A DNA stretch of 15,694 nt, from positions 1-15,694 of the forward strand of contig CADCUW010000303.1 of the NCBI GenBank assembly GCA_902805985.1, written 5' to 3'. The stretch comes from an uncultured Rubrobacteraceae bacterium (GTDB lineage Bacteria; Actinomycetota; Rubrobacteria; Rubrobacterales; Rubrobacteraceae). The translations under genes and the position numbers were made by a program. The notes beneath the pieces were generated by a model that worked only from the letters and a program-made list of their open reading frames with translations, was not told where the DNA came from and did not search any database. The number at the start of each line of letters is the position of its first letter. Within the stretch, counting starts at the first letter, position 1. Positions 6,164 to 11,825 of the stretch are shown one piece after another.

Positions 6164-7066
6164 TTACACCCCGCCGTTCTTAGGGCTGAGATCATGGGCG
6201 TGTACTGGGCGCGGGCGGCCAAAGCGTTCCCCGCGCTCGGCGAGTTCGGCTTGGAGGCGGGAGAGGCCGAGGCGAACCGAGAGGCGATCGCCGTCGGTCG
6301 CCAACCCCGGGTAGTGATGCTCGAGCAGGTCCAGCCTTTGGGTGGTCCTCTCAATGGCCTCGTACGCGCGACCCAGCTTGTCCTCCCACCCCCGCGTCTG
6401 AAGGATACCGGGGCCCTCTCGGGCTTCGTCTCGCAGTCGATGGATCCGCTCGGCGAACCGTACGTAACGTTCGTACTGTTCCAGGTATAGGTCGTATTTC
6501 CTTTCAAAGAACTCGGCCGCGGGGTTGGAATAACCCCGTGGGGTCGCGTCGTCGTCCGGGTGCGGCAGTTTGACCCCCAAGATGGGTGCACCGCCTTTGG
6601 GCCGCGACGCCGCCGCGCCCCGAGGACCCGCCTTCGGTGCCTTCTCCCGCCCCTGCTCACCGGCCGCTGCAGAGGAAGCCCGCCCGCGTGCATCCTCTGC
6701 ACCACCGGCGCCTTCCCGTACCCTACGGTCCGGCCCTTCCGGCACCGGCGGGAACCGGCCAGAAGGTTCGTCGCCCCCCCTCCGCCCGAAGGGACGGCCG
6801 ACCACCTCCGCGGTCTTATCGCTTCGCTGCGGTTCCGGCTGTCGACTCACTCGCGAACCTTGACCTGGTTGTCGCGCGGCTCTCGGCGTAAGAGCTTCCC
6901 CTTCACGTGTGAGTCCTTCGCGCAGGAGCTCCAGTCGCTCCTCGGCCAGGTCCACGTAGCGGCGCGCCGTGCACAAGAAAAGGATGGCGACGGTGAGGAG
7001 CGCCACGCCCACGGCCAGTCCGGAACCGATACCGACATACACCAACGTCGCGTTCAACCCTTCCAT
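6164..7066 (-). CDS. Single-pass membrane protein with coiled coils
   Basis: 300 residues from ATG 7066, preceded closely by GGAGGGAG; a longer in-frame extension upstream has poor coding character and is rejected. Residues about 7-32 form one transmembrane helix (LVYVGIGSGLAVGVALLTVA). A charged coil (RYVDLAEERLELLREGLT) and a long arginine-, glycine- and proline-rich disordered segment follow. A second helical domain starts at FFERKYDLYLEQYERYVRFA and ends near LSRLQAELAERGERFGRP. No enzymatic motif is present. The layout suggests a membrane-tethered scaffold with a cytoplasmic coil. It resembles the shorter protein at 9786-10115 in having a helix followed by RLEILRE-type coil. A promoter and palindrome lie upstream. 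Its 3' end abuts the debris region, so the last 15 residues may be non-native. Confidence 0.7.
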   Translation of the reverse strand: MEGLNATLVYVGIGSGLAVGVALLTVAILFLCTARRYVDLAEERLELLREGLTREGEALTPRAARQPGQGSRVSRQPEPQRSDKTAEVVGRPFGRRGGDEPSGRFPPVPEGPDRRVREGAGGAEDARGRASSAAAGEQGREKAPKAGPRGAAASRPKGGAPILGVKLPHPDDDATPRGYSNPAAEFFERKYDLYLEQYERYVRFAERIHRLRDEAREGPGILQTRGWEDKLGRAYEAIERTTQRLDLLEHHYPGLATDGDRLSVRLGLSRLQAELAERGERFGRPRPVHAHDLSPKNGGV

Positions 7067-7113
7067 CTCCCTCCGAACGTCAGCACATCCGAGTCCAAGG
7101 CGCTTGCCTTGAG

Positions 7114-7129
7114 GTGCATTAAAATGCAC
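7114..7129. promoter_or_regulatory. Candidate operator palindrome over the -10 box
   Basis: GTGCATT (7114-7120) and AATGCAC (7123-7129) form a perfect 7-bp inverted repeat with a 2-base spacer. It overlaps the -10 hexamer of the reverse-strand promoter (7118-7123), where a dimeric repressor would block transcription. No cognate regulator is visible in the window. Confidence 0.4.
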
Positions 7130-7146
7130 AAGCCACAGAATAGCAA
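7118..7146 (-). promoter_or_regulatory. Sigma-70-type promoter of the coiled-coil gene
   Basis: On the reverse strand TTGCTA (7141-7146) and TTTAAT (7118-7123) are separated by exactly 17 bases, the consensus spacing. The -10 box matches TATAAT at five of six positions. Transcription would begin near 7111 and leave about 45 bases of leader before the ATG at 7066. Confidence 0.55.
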
Positions 7147-7460
7147 ACGGCCTCTTGAGATCGCCTGTTGCACCGTCGTTACGACAAGGCGGGTAAAGTA
7201 GCACCCCTTCGGCCGGCAACGTAAGCGGTATCCGTGAGGGGGTCCCCTGCGCCGCTGAGCAAGCATCGTGGGCGCCGACCAAGAGAAGTGACGGAGCGCA
7301 GGCTTAACCTGACAAGCGCCCGGCTTGTATCAACCTTCCGAATCGGTACACCCTTAGCAAGCAGCAACCTACACCACACGTTGAGGCTCTACCTGTTAAG
7401 GCTCTACCCGGGCACGCACTCGTGCCGGGATCTACGGCCCCGATGCCGGAGTTCGGTCGC
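7147..7460. other. Intergenic region with small repeats and a hairpin
   Basis: No gene is supported. It contains a tandem 15-bp repeat (TTGAGGCTCTACCTG at 7381-7395, TTAAGGCTCTACCCG at 7396-7410). Next to it is a GC-rich hairpin (7407-7416 with 7421-7429, one bulged G, loop CACT). The hairpin sits about 30 bases before leader motif copy C. Confidence 0.5.
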
Positions 7461-7490
7461 CCAAGATAAGCCATTTGGGGGATACGCTTG
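7461..7490 (+). promoter_or_regulatory. Shared leader motif, copy C
   Basis: Starts CCAAGATAAG and continues CCATTTGGGGGATACGC. TCATG, three bases, CTGGTAT follows at about 7496-7510. It lies 138 bases before the ATG at 7629, the second RTX-type gene. Copies A and B precede the first RTX gene and the lipoprotein gene. The two blocks recur in the same order in B and C. Confidence 0.5.
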
Positions 7491-7628
7491 CTGTCATGCC
7501 GCTGGTATCGTGCGCCTCGACAGCCCAGGTCGACCCGGGCTACGAGATGGTGTTCGTCCAACAGACCAAAAGGCCGCCGTGCGCCAGGTGGCTCCGACGC
7601 CGAGAACGAATACGAGAAGGGAGCGGGT

Positions 7629-8180
7629 ATGGGGCGGATGGTTCGGGTTATGGCGGCGGTGGCGACGATGGTGGTCCTCTCGACAGGGACGGCCTTCGCG
7701 ACGGTGCTGGACGGCACCGGCGGCGTAGACAGGCTCACGGGCGGGGCCGGGGACGATACGATCCGGGGCTTCGGCGGCAACGACTCCTGGCTCAACGGCG
7801 GCTTCGGAGACGACAAGGTCTACGGCGGCGCGGGCGACGACGACATCCGCGGCTCCGCCCCCAAGAACGGCCACGACAACGGCGACCCCGGCAGCGACAC
7901 CCTCTCCGGTGGCTCGGGCGACGACTACATCCTGGGCGGCCTCGGCGCGGACAGGATCAGCGGCGGCAACGGCGACGACTACCTCTTCGACGGAGCCGGC
8001 GAGTACGGGACCGACTCCTCGGTGGACCGCCTCTCCGGCGGCGCGGGCAACGACACCATCCTGGCCTCGAACGGCAACACGGCCCGGGACATCATCACCT
8101 GCGGCGACGGCCGCGACACCGTCGAGGCCGACCGCGGCGACGACGTCGCCGACGACTGCGAGAGGGTGCGCCGCCGTTAG
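7629..8180 (+). CDS. Secreted RTX-type calcium-binding protein
   Basis: 183 residues; ATG 7629 is preceded by AAGGGAG and begins a proper signal peptide (RMVRVMAAVATMVVLSTGTAFA, cleaved near residue 25). The mature protein is almost wholly RTX repeats, better conserved than in the paralogue at 588: LTGGAGDDTIRGFGGND, YGGAGDDDIRG, LSGGSGDDYILGGLGAD, ISGGNGDDYL. It ends with the same cysteine-pair module, ITCGDGRDTVEAD then VADDCERVRRR. By family knowledge it should fold in calcium outside the cell. There is no protease, lipase or adhesin domain, and no type I secretion signal is evident; the N-terminal signal implies Sec export. It lies 121 bases upstream of the amidase gene, which has its own promoter. 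Confidence 0.88.
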   Translation: MGRMVRVMAAVATMVVLSTGTAFATVLDGTGGVDRLTGGAGDDTIRGFGGNDSWLNGGFGDDKVYGGAGDDDIRGSAPKNGHDNGDPGSDTLSGGSGDDYILGGLGADRISGGNGDDYLFDGAGEYGTDSSVDRLSGGAGNDTILASNGNTARDIITCGDGRDTVEADRGDDVADDCERVRRR

Positions 8181-8242
8181 TTAGTCGGTCCCGGGTTCCA
8201 GTCCGGCCCTCAGGTCTTACCCTTGTAGGGCGTCCTCTTCCT

Positions 8243-8271
8243 TTGACTCGTGCAGACGCCGTTAGTAGTAT
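8243..8271 (+). promoter_or_regulatory. Sigma-70-type promoter of the amidase gene
   Basis: TTGACT (8243-8248) and TAGTAT (8266-8271) are separated by exactly 17 bases; they match the consensus boxes at five and four or five positions. Transcription would start near 8278, giving a leader of about 24 bases that contains AAGGAGG. This is the clearest promoter in the window. Confidence 0.65.
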
Positions 8272-8301
8272 GCCAAGTCTCACGTAGAGAAGGAGGGGGA
8301 A

Positions 8302-9420
8302 ATGTGTGTCGAGTGTTCCCGCACGGCACCCGAAGCAAGACCGCATAACAGCATCGACCGCAGGGATTTTCTGAGGTTGAGCGGCACCGGGCTAGCGGGC
8401 GCGGTCTTGCTGGGAGGCGCGGGCGGTCGGGTCCTTGCCCAGGCAGGAACTTCTTTGAAGGGCGAGTTCGCATCCGCGGCTACCGAGTATAGCGTTCCAA
8501 AAGAGCTGCTCATGGCGATGGGCTACGTCAACACCCTCTGGGAGATGCCCCCGCCGGAGGCCACAGACTACCAGCCCGGAGACCTCCACGGGCGTGGCAC
8601 CTACGGCATCATGCAGCTGGTGCGCACCCCTTGGGAAGACACCTTGGGCAAGGCGGCCGGTCTAACGGGATTCTCCGAAGAACGGCTGAAAAGCGAGCGA
8701 GCGGCCAACGTTGGCGGCGGGGCGGCCGTGTTGGCGGACATCGCGGGCGAGGAAAAGCCCCCCGAGCTCGACGGCTGGTACGAGGCGGTGGCCGAGTACG
8801 GCGGCAACGACCTTTACGCCCAGGAGGTCTTCGGGGTTCTGGAGGACGGGGCCTCCGCGACCATCTCCACCGGGGAGACCTTGAACCTGGCGCCGCAGGA
8901 GGTGGACGCGCCCCAGATCCTGACGAGCCGGTCCGGCGGCGGCGCCGACTACGGGAGGGCGGACTGGAGGCCGGCCTACCGCGGCAACTACACCAACCGC
9001 AATCGGGGCGTCACTACCGTAGACTCCATAATCATCCACATAGCGCAGGGCTCCTACTCGGGCACCATAGGTTGGTTCCAGCATCGCAGGGCCAACGTCT
9101 CCGCGCACTACGTCGTCGGCAGGACGGGCCGGGTGGCCCAGTGCGTGCGCAACGAGGACGTGGCCTGGCACGCGGGCAACTGGAAGTACAACCGCAGGAG
9201 CATCGGCATAGAGCACGCGGGCTACGCGGGCCGCAGGTGGACGGATAGCACGTACCGTTCTTCGGCGAGGCTCTCGGCATACCTGAGCAGGCGCTTCAAC
9301 ATACCGGTAGACAGGCAACACATCAGGGGCCACGGCAGCGTGCCGGGGGTGGCCACCAGGTGCCCGGGGCGTCGCTTCAATTGGGAAAGGTACCTCCGCT
9401 TGGTCAGGCACTACAAGTAG
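8302..9420 (+). CDS. Tat-exported N-acetylmuramoyl-L-alanine amidase
   Basis: 372 residues; ATG 8302 follows AAGGAGG. The N-terminus carries a twin-arginine signal (IDRRDFLRLSG, R20-R21, then a hydrophobic stretch to VLAQA near 48), so it is exported folded. Residues about 55-190 resemble a lysozyme-like/transglycosylase region (YSVPKELLMAMGYVNT, TYGIMQL). Residues about 225-370 are an Amidase_2 (PGRP/AmpD-type) domain cutting the MurNAc-L-Ala bond of peptidoglycan. Probable zinc ligands are H246 (IIIHIAQG), H344 and C354 (HGSVPGVATRCPG, the H-x9-D/C spacing of AmpD-type enzymes), with E304 in GIEHAG as likely catalytic acid. The pairing suggests glycan and peptide cleavage by one enzyme, but a glutamate for the first domain is not certain. 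It sits among envelope genes and has its own promoter. Cell-wall remodelling is inferred; defence or lysis is the alternative. Confidence 0.88.
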   Translation: MCVECSRTAPEARPHNSIDRRDFLRLSGTGLAGAVLLGGAGGRVLAQAGTSLKGEFASAATEYSVPKELLMAMGYVNTLWEMPPPEATDYQPGDLHGRGTYGIMQLVRTPWEDTLGKAAGLTGFSEERLKSERAANVGGGAAVLADIAGEEKPPELDGWYEAVAEYGGNDLYAQEVFGVLEDGASATISTGETLNLAPQEVDAPQILTSRSGGGADYGRADWRPAYRGNYTNRNRGVTTVDSIIIHIAQGSYSGTIGWFQHRRANVSAHYVVGRTGRVAQCVRNEDVAWHAGNWKYNRRSIGIEHAGYAGRRWTDSTYRSSARLSAYLSRRFNIPVDRQHIRGHGSVPGVATRCPGRRFNWERYLRLVRHYK

Positions 9421-9589
9421 TCGCAGACGGGCAACCATGAACGCAAGGCGCGTAGGTGAGCAGCGTCTGTCGCGCCGTTTGTCGACGCAGAGTCTGCATG
9501 GGGTATTCGGATGACGTATTGCAGCGGCGGCGCTGCCGGTCGTATGGAGTGTTCCCGAGAATCGTCCTTCTGCGTGCTCGGGTGAACAG

Positions 9590-9616
9590 GGAGGGGCAGG
9601 GAAAAGCTGCCCCTCC
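9590..9616 (+). terminator. Strong hairpin after the amidase gene
   Basis: GGAGGGGCAG (9590-9599) pairs perfectly with CTGCCCCTCC (9607-9616) around a 7-base loop. The bases after it (ATTGCTAT) are only mildly T-rich, so termination may be partial. It lies 170 bases after the amidase stop and about 50 before the promoter of the riboswitch transcript, insulating the two units. Confidence 0.55.
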
Positions 9617-9665
9617 ATTGCTATCCGTTCTGACACTGAGGTACTTTTCGCCCTTCCAAGACGCA

Positions 9666-9671
9666 TATAAA
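9666..9671 (+). promoter_or_regulatory. -10 box for the riboswitch transcript
   Basis: TATAAA lies about 25 bases before the start of the aptamer, as expected if the RNA starts near 9678. The matching -35 position (about 9642-9648, TACTTTT) is poor. The position is supported mainly by the riboswitch that follows. Confidence 0.4.
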
Positions 9672-9690
9672 CGGTAGAAGACAGATGTCC

Positions 9691-9771
9691 ACGAAAAGGC
9701 AAACCCGTCGCGAGGCGGGGACGCAAAGCCACGGGCCTCTCGCTAGCTAGGAGAGGCGGCCGGGCTACCGA
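9691..9771 (+). ncRNA. Cyclic di-GMP-I (GEMM) riboswitch
   Basis: The core matches the GEMM-I consensus: AAGGCAAACC, a short stem closed by a GCGA tetraloop (CCCGTC with GGCGGG), then GGGACGCAAAGCC, and a second stem GCCTCTC (9735-9741) with GAGAGGC (9751-9757), ending GGGCTACCG. The GNRA tetraloop that docks on the second stem is present. The AAGGAGG at 9773-9779 follows at once. GGGCCTC (9733-9739), part of the second stem, is complementary to GAGGCCC (9776-9782) over the ribosome site. Ligand binding should hold the second stem and free the site, implying translational activation by c-di-GMP. The family call is firm; the switching direction is inferred. Confidence 0.93.
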
Positions 9772-9785
9772 AAAGGAGGCCCCAC

Positions 9786-10115
9786 GTGTACTGGACGGCT
9801 CTCGGACTGGCAGGGAGCTCCCTTATTGTCAGCATAGCGACCCTTTACCTCGTGTGGGGCGTGCGGCGTAGCACCCGTAGGGCCGAACGGTCCGGCGACG
9901 AGCGGTTGGAGATCCTGCGCGAGCAACAGGAACGCCTGGGATTCCTGCGCGAGGAGCGTCGCATGCTGGAGGAGGAGTTGGAGTGGCGGCGCTCGAGGAT
10001 GGCCGGTGAGGAGGGGCCATTGGAACTCAACGCCCCCTCCGCGCAGTCCAACGGGCACTCCGAATCCGAGCAATCGAAGCTGCGCTCCTGGTTGCGGCAC
10101 GTCTTCGGGAGGTAA
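9786..10115 (+). CDS. Small membrane protein with coiled coil, riboswitch-controlled
   Basis: 109 residues from GTG 9786, six bases after AAGGAGG, directly behind the c-di-GMP-I riboswitch. One transmembrane helix spans about residues 5-25 (LGLAGSSLIVSIATLYLVWG). A strongly charged heptad region follows (RLEILREQQERLGFLREERRMLEEELEWRR, in part), then a serine-rich tail ending SWLRHVFGR. This predicts a membrane-anchored cytoplasmic coiled coil with no enzymatic domain. As first gene under the switch, it should respond to c-di-GMP, a signal of the motile-to-sessile change. It resembles the N-terminal part of the product of 6164-7066 in layout. Role in assembly or anchoring of envelope components is inference. 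Confidence 0.8.
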   Translation: MYWTALGLAGSSLIVSIATLYLVWGVRRSTRRAERSGDERLEILREQQERLGFLREERRMLEEELEWRRSRMAGEEGPLELNAPSAQSNGHSESEQSKLRSWLRHVFGR

Positions 10116-10150
10116 CCGCGGGGTTCGTATCGAACCGGAAGGAGGGTCGC

Positions 10151-10234
10151 GTGTCCGAACCGGAGCGTGCCGAGGTCTGCAACGGCCTCTTGGCTGAGGA
10201 TCTATGTGAGGTGGAGACATGCCTCAGAAAGTAG
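10151..10234 (+). CDS. 27-residue cysteine-containing microprotein
   Basis: GTG 10151 is preceded by AAGGAGG at correct spacing, one of the best ribosome sites in the window, and the frame ends at TAG 10232-10234. The product is acidic, starts MSEPERAEVCNGLLAEDL and has cysteines at residues 10, 19 and 24. There is no signal peptide or membrane segment. It lies 35 bases after the coiled-coil gene and 97 before the DUF1996 gene, so it is probably on the same c-di-GMP-controlled transcript. It is too short for standard gene calling. It could be a metal-binding or regulatory peptide, or a leader peptide for the gene that follows; I recognise no family. Confidence 0.55.
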   Translation: MSEPERAEVCNGLLAEDLCEVETCLRK

Positions 10235-10331
10235 GGCGGAGCGGTCGGTACAATGCGGGCTTGCCCGCGCGGCCCGTGGGCGGAGGTTGGAGGGGAAGCC
10301 TTCGGGCTTCACGGAGGGGGGAGGGCTCTTC

Positions 10332-11201
10332 ATGACAAAAGGCTTGCTTCTGTCGGTGCTTGTGTGCGGGCTGGTGCTGGGCGTGGTCGCCACGGCGTTC
10401 GCGAAGAACGGGGCGAACTTCGGCAACACCTGCGACGTGGTGGGCCATTCGACGGCGGACCCGATATACGAGCCGGATCACGGTCACCCGCACGTCTTCT
10501 ACGGGGCCGTGGACGTCACCAACGGCGACACCTCGGACACTTTGCGCGGTCGGGACACCTCGTGCAGGAGGGTCGAGAACGCGAGCGCGTATTGGCACCC
10601 GGAGGTGTACCGTAACGGCAACCCGCTGCGCGTTTACGAGGGCAAGGTGCGCGGCGACAACACCATCTACTACGACGCTGGGAAGATAGCCGAGCAGCGC
10701 ACTATCTCGCCGTTCCCTGCCGACTTCGAGGCGGTCGCCCGCGATGGAGGCGGCGTTGGCGACGTGGAGTGGGGCTGCGGCCGCGCCACGGGCGACGACC
10801 TCCCTAAGACCTGCAAGAACAAGATGCTGACGGCGCGCGTGGCGTTCCCGCAGTGCTGGGACGGCAACCACGTCTCCGAGGCGGCCAACGAGCCCGAGCG
10901 TTTGGTGGACCCCGTAGACGGCCGGTGCAAGAAGGGTTGGAAGCCGCTCCCGAAGATAACGATGAGCGTGAACTTCGTGCTGCCCTCGAGGCGTGTGGGC
11001 AACATCACGGTAGCTGGCAACGGACCCGGAATGCGCACCGGCTTCAGGACGATGCACGCGGACTTCGTGAACGGCTGGGAGATGACCGAACTCACGAAGC
11101 TCGTGAACGACTGCATCCGCACGGTGCCCGATAACATCACGGTGAACCAGAAGCCCGACTACTGCCAGGACCCCGGCAGGAATGGGCTCGTAGGACGCTA
11201 G
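10332..11201 (+). CDS. Secreted DUF1996 protein
   Basis: 289 residues; ATG 10332 lies downstream of GGAGGGGGGAGGG. A signal peptide (KGLLLSVLVCGLVLGVVATAFA, cleaved near 24) precedes a DUF1996 domain filling the rest. Recognised blocks are DPIYEPDHGHPHVFYG, SAYWHPEVY, VAFPQCWDG and MHADFVNGWE, with conserved His, Trp and Cys residues. The domain occurs in secreted proteins of fungi and actinobacteria; no activity is established that I can rely on, though carbohydrate or wall association has been suggested by context. Length is typical for a single-domain member. It is the last gene behind the c-di-GMP-I riboswitch. A hairpin with a TTCG tetraloop (10295-10310) just before its ribosome site could tune translation. 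Secretion is certain enough; function is not. Confidence 0.85.
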   Translation: MTKGLLLSVLVCGLVLGVVATAFAKNGANFGNTCDVVGHSTADPIYEPDHGHPHVFYGAVDVTNGDTSDTLRGRDTSCRRVENASAYWHPEVYRNGNPLRVYEGKVRGDNTIYYDAGKIAEQRTISPFPADFEAVARDGGGVGDVEWGCGRATGDDLPKTCKNKMLTARVAFPQCWDGNHVSEAANEPERLVDPVDGRCKKGWKPLPKITMSVNFVLPSRRVGNITVAGNGPGMRTGFRTMHADFVNGWEMTELTKLVNDCIRTVPDNITVNQKPDYCQDPGRNGLVGR

Positions 11202-11230
11202 TCGATGTTGCTCGCGTCGTCCCCCAGGCG

Positions 11231-11256
11231 GGCGGAGGGGTTTTTCCTCCCCCCTG
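11231..11256. terminator. Possible weak terminator after DUF1996
   Basis: GGAGG (11234-11238) can pair with CCTCC (11246-11250) around GGTTTTT, 30 bases after the stop codon. The T run is in the loop instead of after the stem, so this is not a standard terminator. It lies between convergent genes (10332-11201 and 11283-11480). Confidence 0.3.
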
Positions 11257-11282
11257 CCACTGGCGGCGGGGCTCCCCGTAAC

Positions 11283-11480
11283 CTAGAGGCGCGGCGGCCA
11301 GACCAGGACGCGGGGCTCGCCGCCGGAGCTTCCGCTGCCCTCCCCGTACAGTGACACGAGCCCGCCTGCGAGGTTGCCCGAAACGGGCTTGGACGCTACC
11401 GTGTCGATCTCGTAGCAGTTGTGCGCATTCACGTAGTTGAGAGCGTTCTGTACACCAGCCACAGACGCACCTACCCTCAT
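11283..11480 (-). CDS. Small protein of unknown function
   Basis: 65 residues, ATG 11480 to stop at 11283, starting MRVGASVAGVQNALNYVNAH and ending RVLVWPPRL, with a glycine/serine-rich middle. Evidence that it is coding: in the duplicated copy near 5.9 kb the same reverse frame is kept, all differences within the first ten codons are synonymous, and the start codon is GTG in place of ATG. No ribosome site precedes the ATG, but TATTTT (11493-11498), kept in both copies, sits about 12 bases upstream and would give a nearly leaderless mRNA. No family is recognised. It might be a fragment of a larger protein; the lack of a signal peptide suggests a cytoplasmic product. Confidence 0.5.
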   Translation of the reverse strand: MRVGASVAGVQNALNYVNAHNCYEIDTVASKPVSGNLAGGLVSLYGEGSGSSGGEPRVLVWPPRL

Positions 11481-11582
11481 TGTCGTTGCCGTAAAATAGC
11501 GATACGCGGCAGCTTATCGCACCGCCGTGCTGACAGAAAGAGGGAGCGGCCTACGCCTCCTTTCTCTACGAAGCGGTCGCGG
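11451..11582. repeat. 132-bp direct repeat, copy 2 (uninterrupted)
   Basis: Aligns without gaps to 5901-6032 (about 86%). Here the sequence continues smoothly leftwards through the small reverse gene, whereas copy 1 runs into the recombinase remnant. Copy 2 therefore approximates the empty site of that insertion. Rightwards it continues into a forward-strand regulator-like fragment. Confidence 0.85.
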
Positions 11583-11791
11583 TGCTAAACGAGTTGGGCG
11601 GCCTCGCGGAGCTCGAACGGCGCGACGAAGGCTTCATCATTCGGAGTCTCGCGATTAACGCGTGGGCGTCTCCCAACGGGCTGCCCGGAGAATCGTGCCG
11701 TCTTCGCCGTAAGCGCAATCAGTTACGTGCTTCGTGTCAATGTGCACGCCCAGCAGCGTCGATGCGCTACATTGCTGCGTCTCGTGCTTGA
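11534..11791 (+). pseudogene. Possible tail of a helix-turn-helix regulator
   Basis: After a stop at 11531-11533 the frame reads GAAYASFLYEAVAVLNELGG and LAELERRDEGFIIRSLA, resembling the wing and helix of ArsR/MarR-type regulators (a pattern LNxLGGLAEVExxxGGFVIRG in actinobacterial members). There is no DNA-recognition helix upstream and similarity ends near 11665. The first codons are also present at 6000-6032. No ribosome site is seen. If the resemblance is correct this is a decayed gene; it may also be chance. Confidence 0.3.
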
Positions 11792-11825
11792 CATCGGAGC
11801 TCTTTTGGGAGGGCTTTTCGGAGCA

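Noticed and set aside
9428..9465. GGGCAACCATGAACGCAAGGC, reminiscent of a second c-di-GMP aptamer
   Set aside because: The first stem and the tetraloop are missing and spacing is wrong; only short stretches match.
8662..9732. Long reverse open frame opposite the amidase
   Set aside because: The forward strand has a complete amidase with catalytic residues, promoter and ribosome site; the reverse frame has none of these.
11660..11780. Reverse-strand reading LLGVHIDTKHVTDCAYGEDG, reminiscent of an IS110 N-terminus
   Set aside because: The resemblance to the IGIDxHK start is weak, with stops on both sides and no following RuvC-like motifs.
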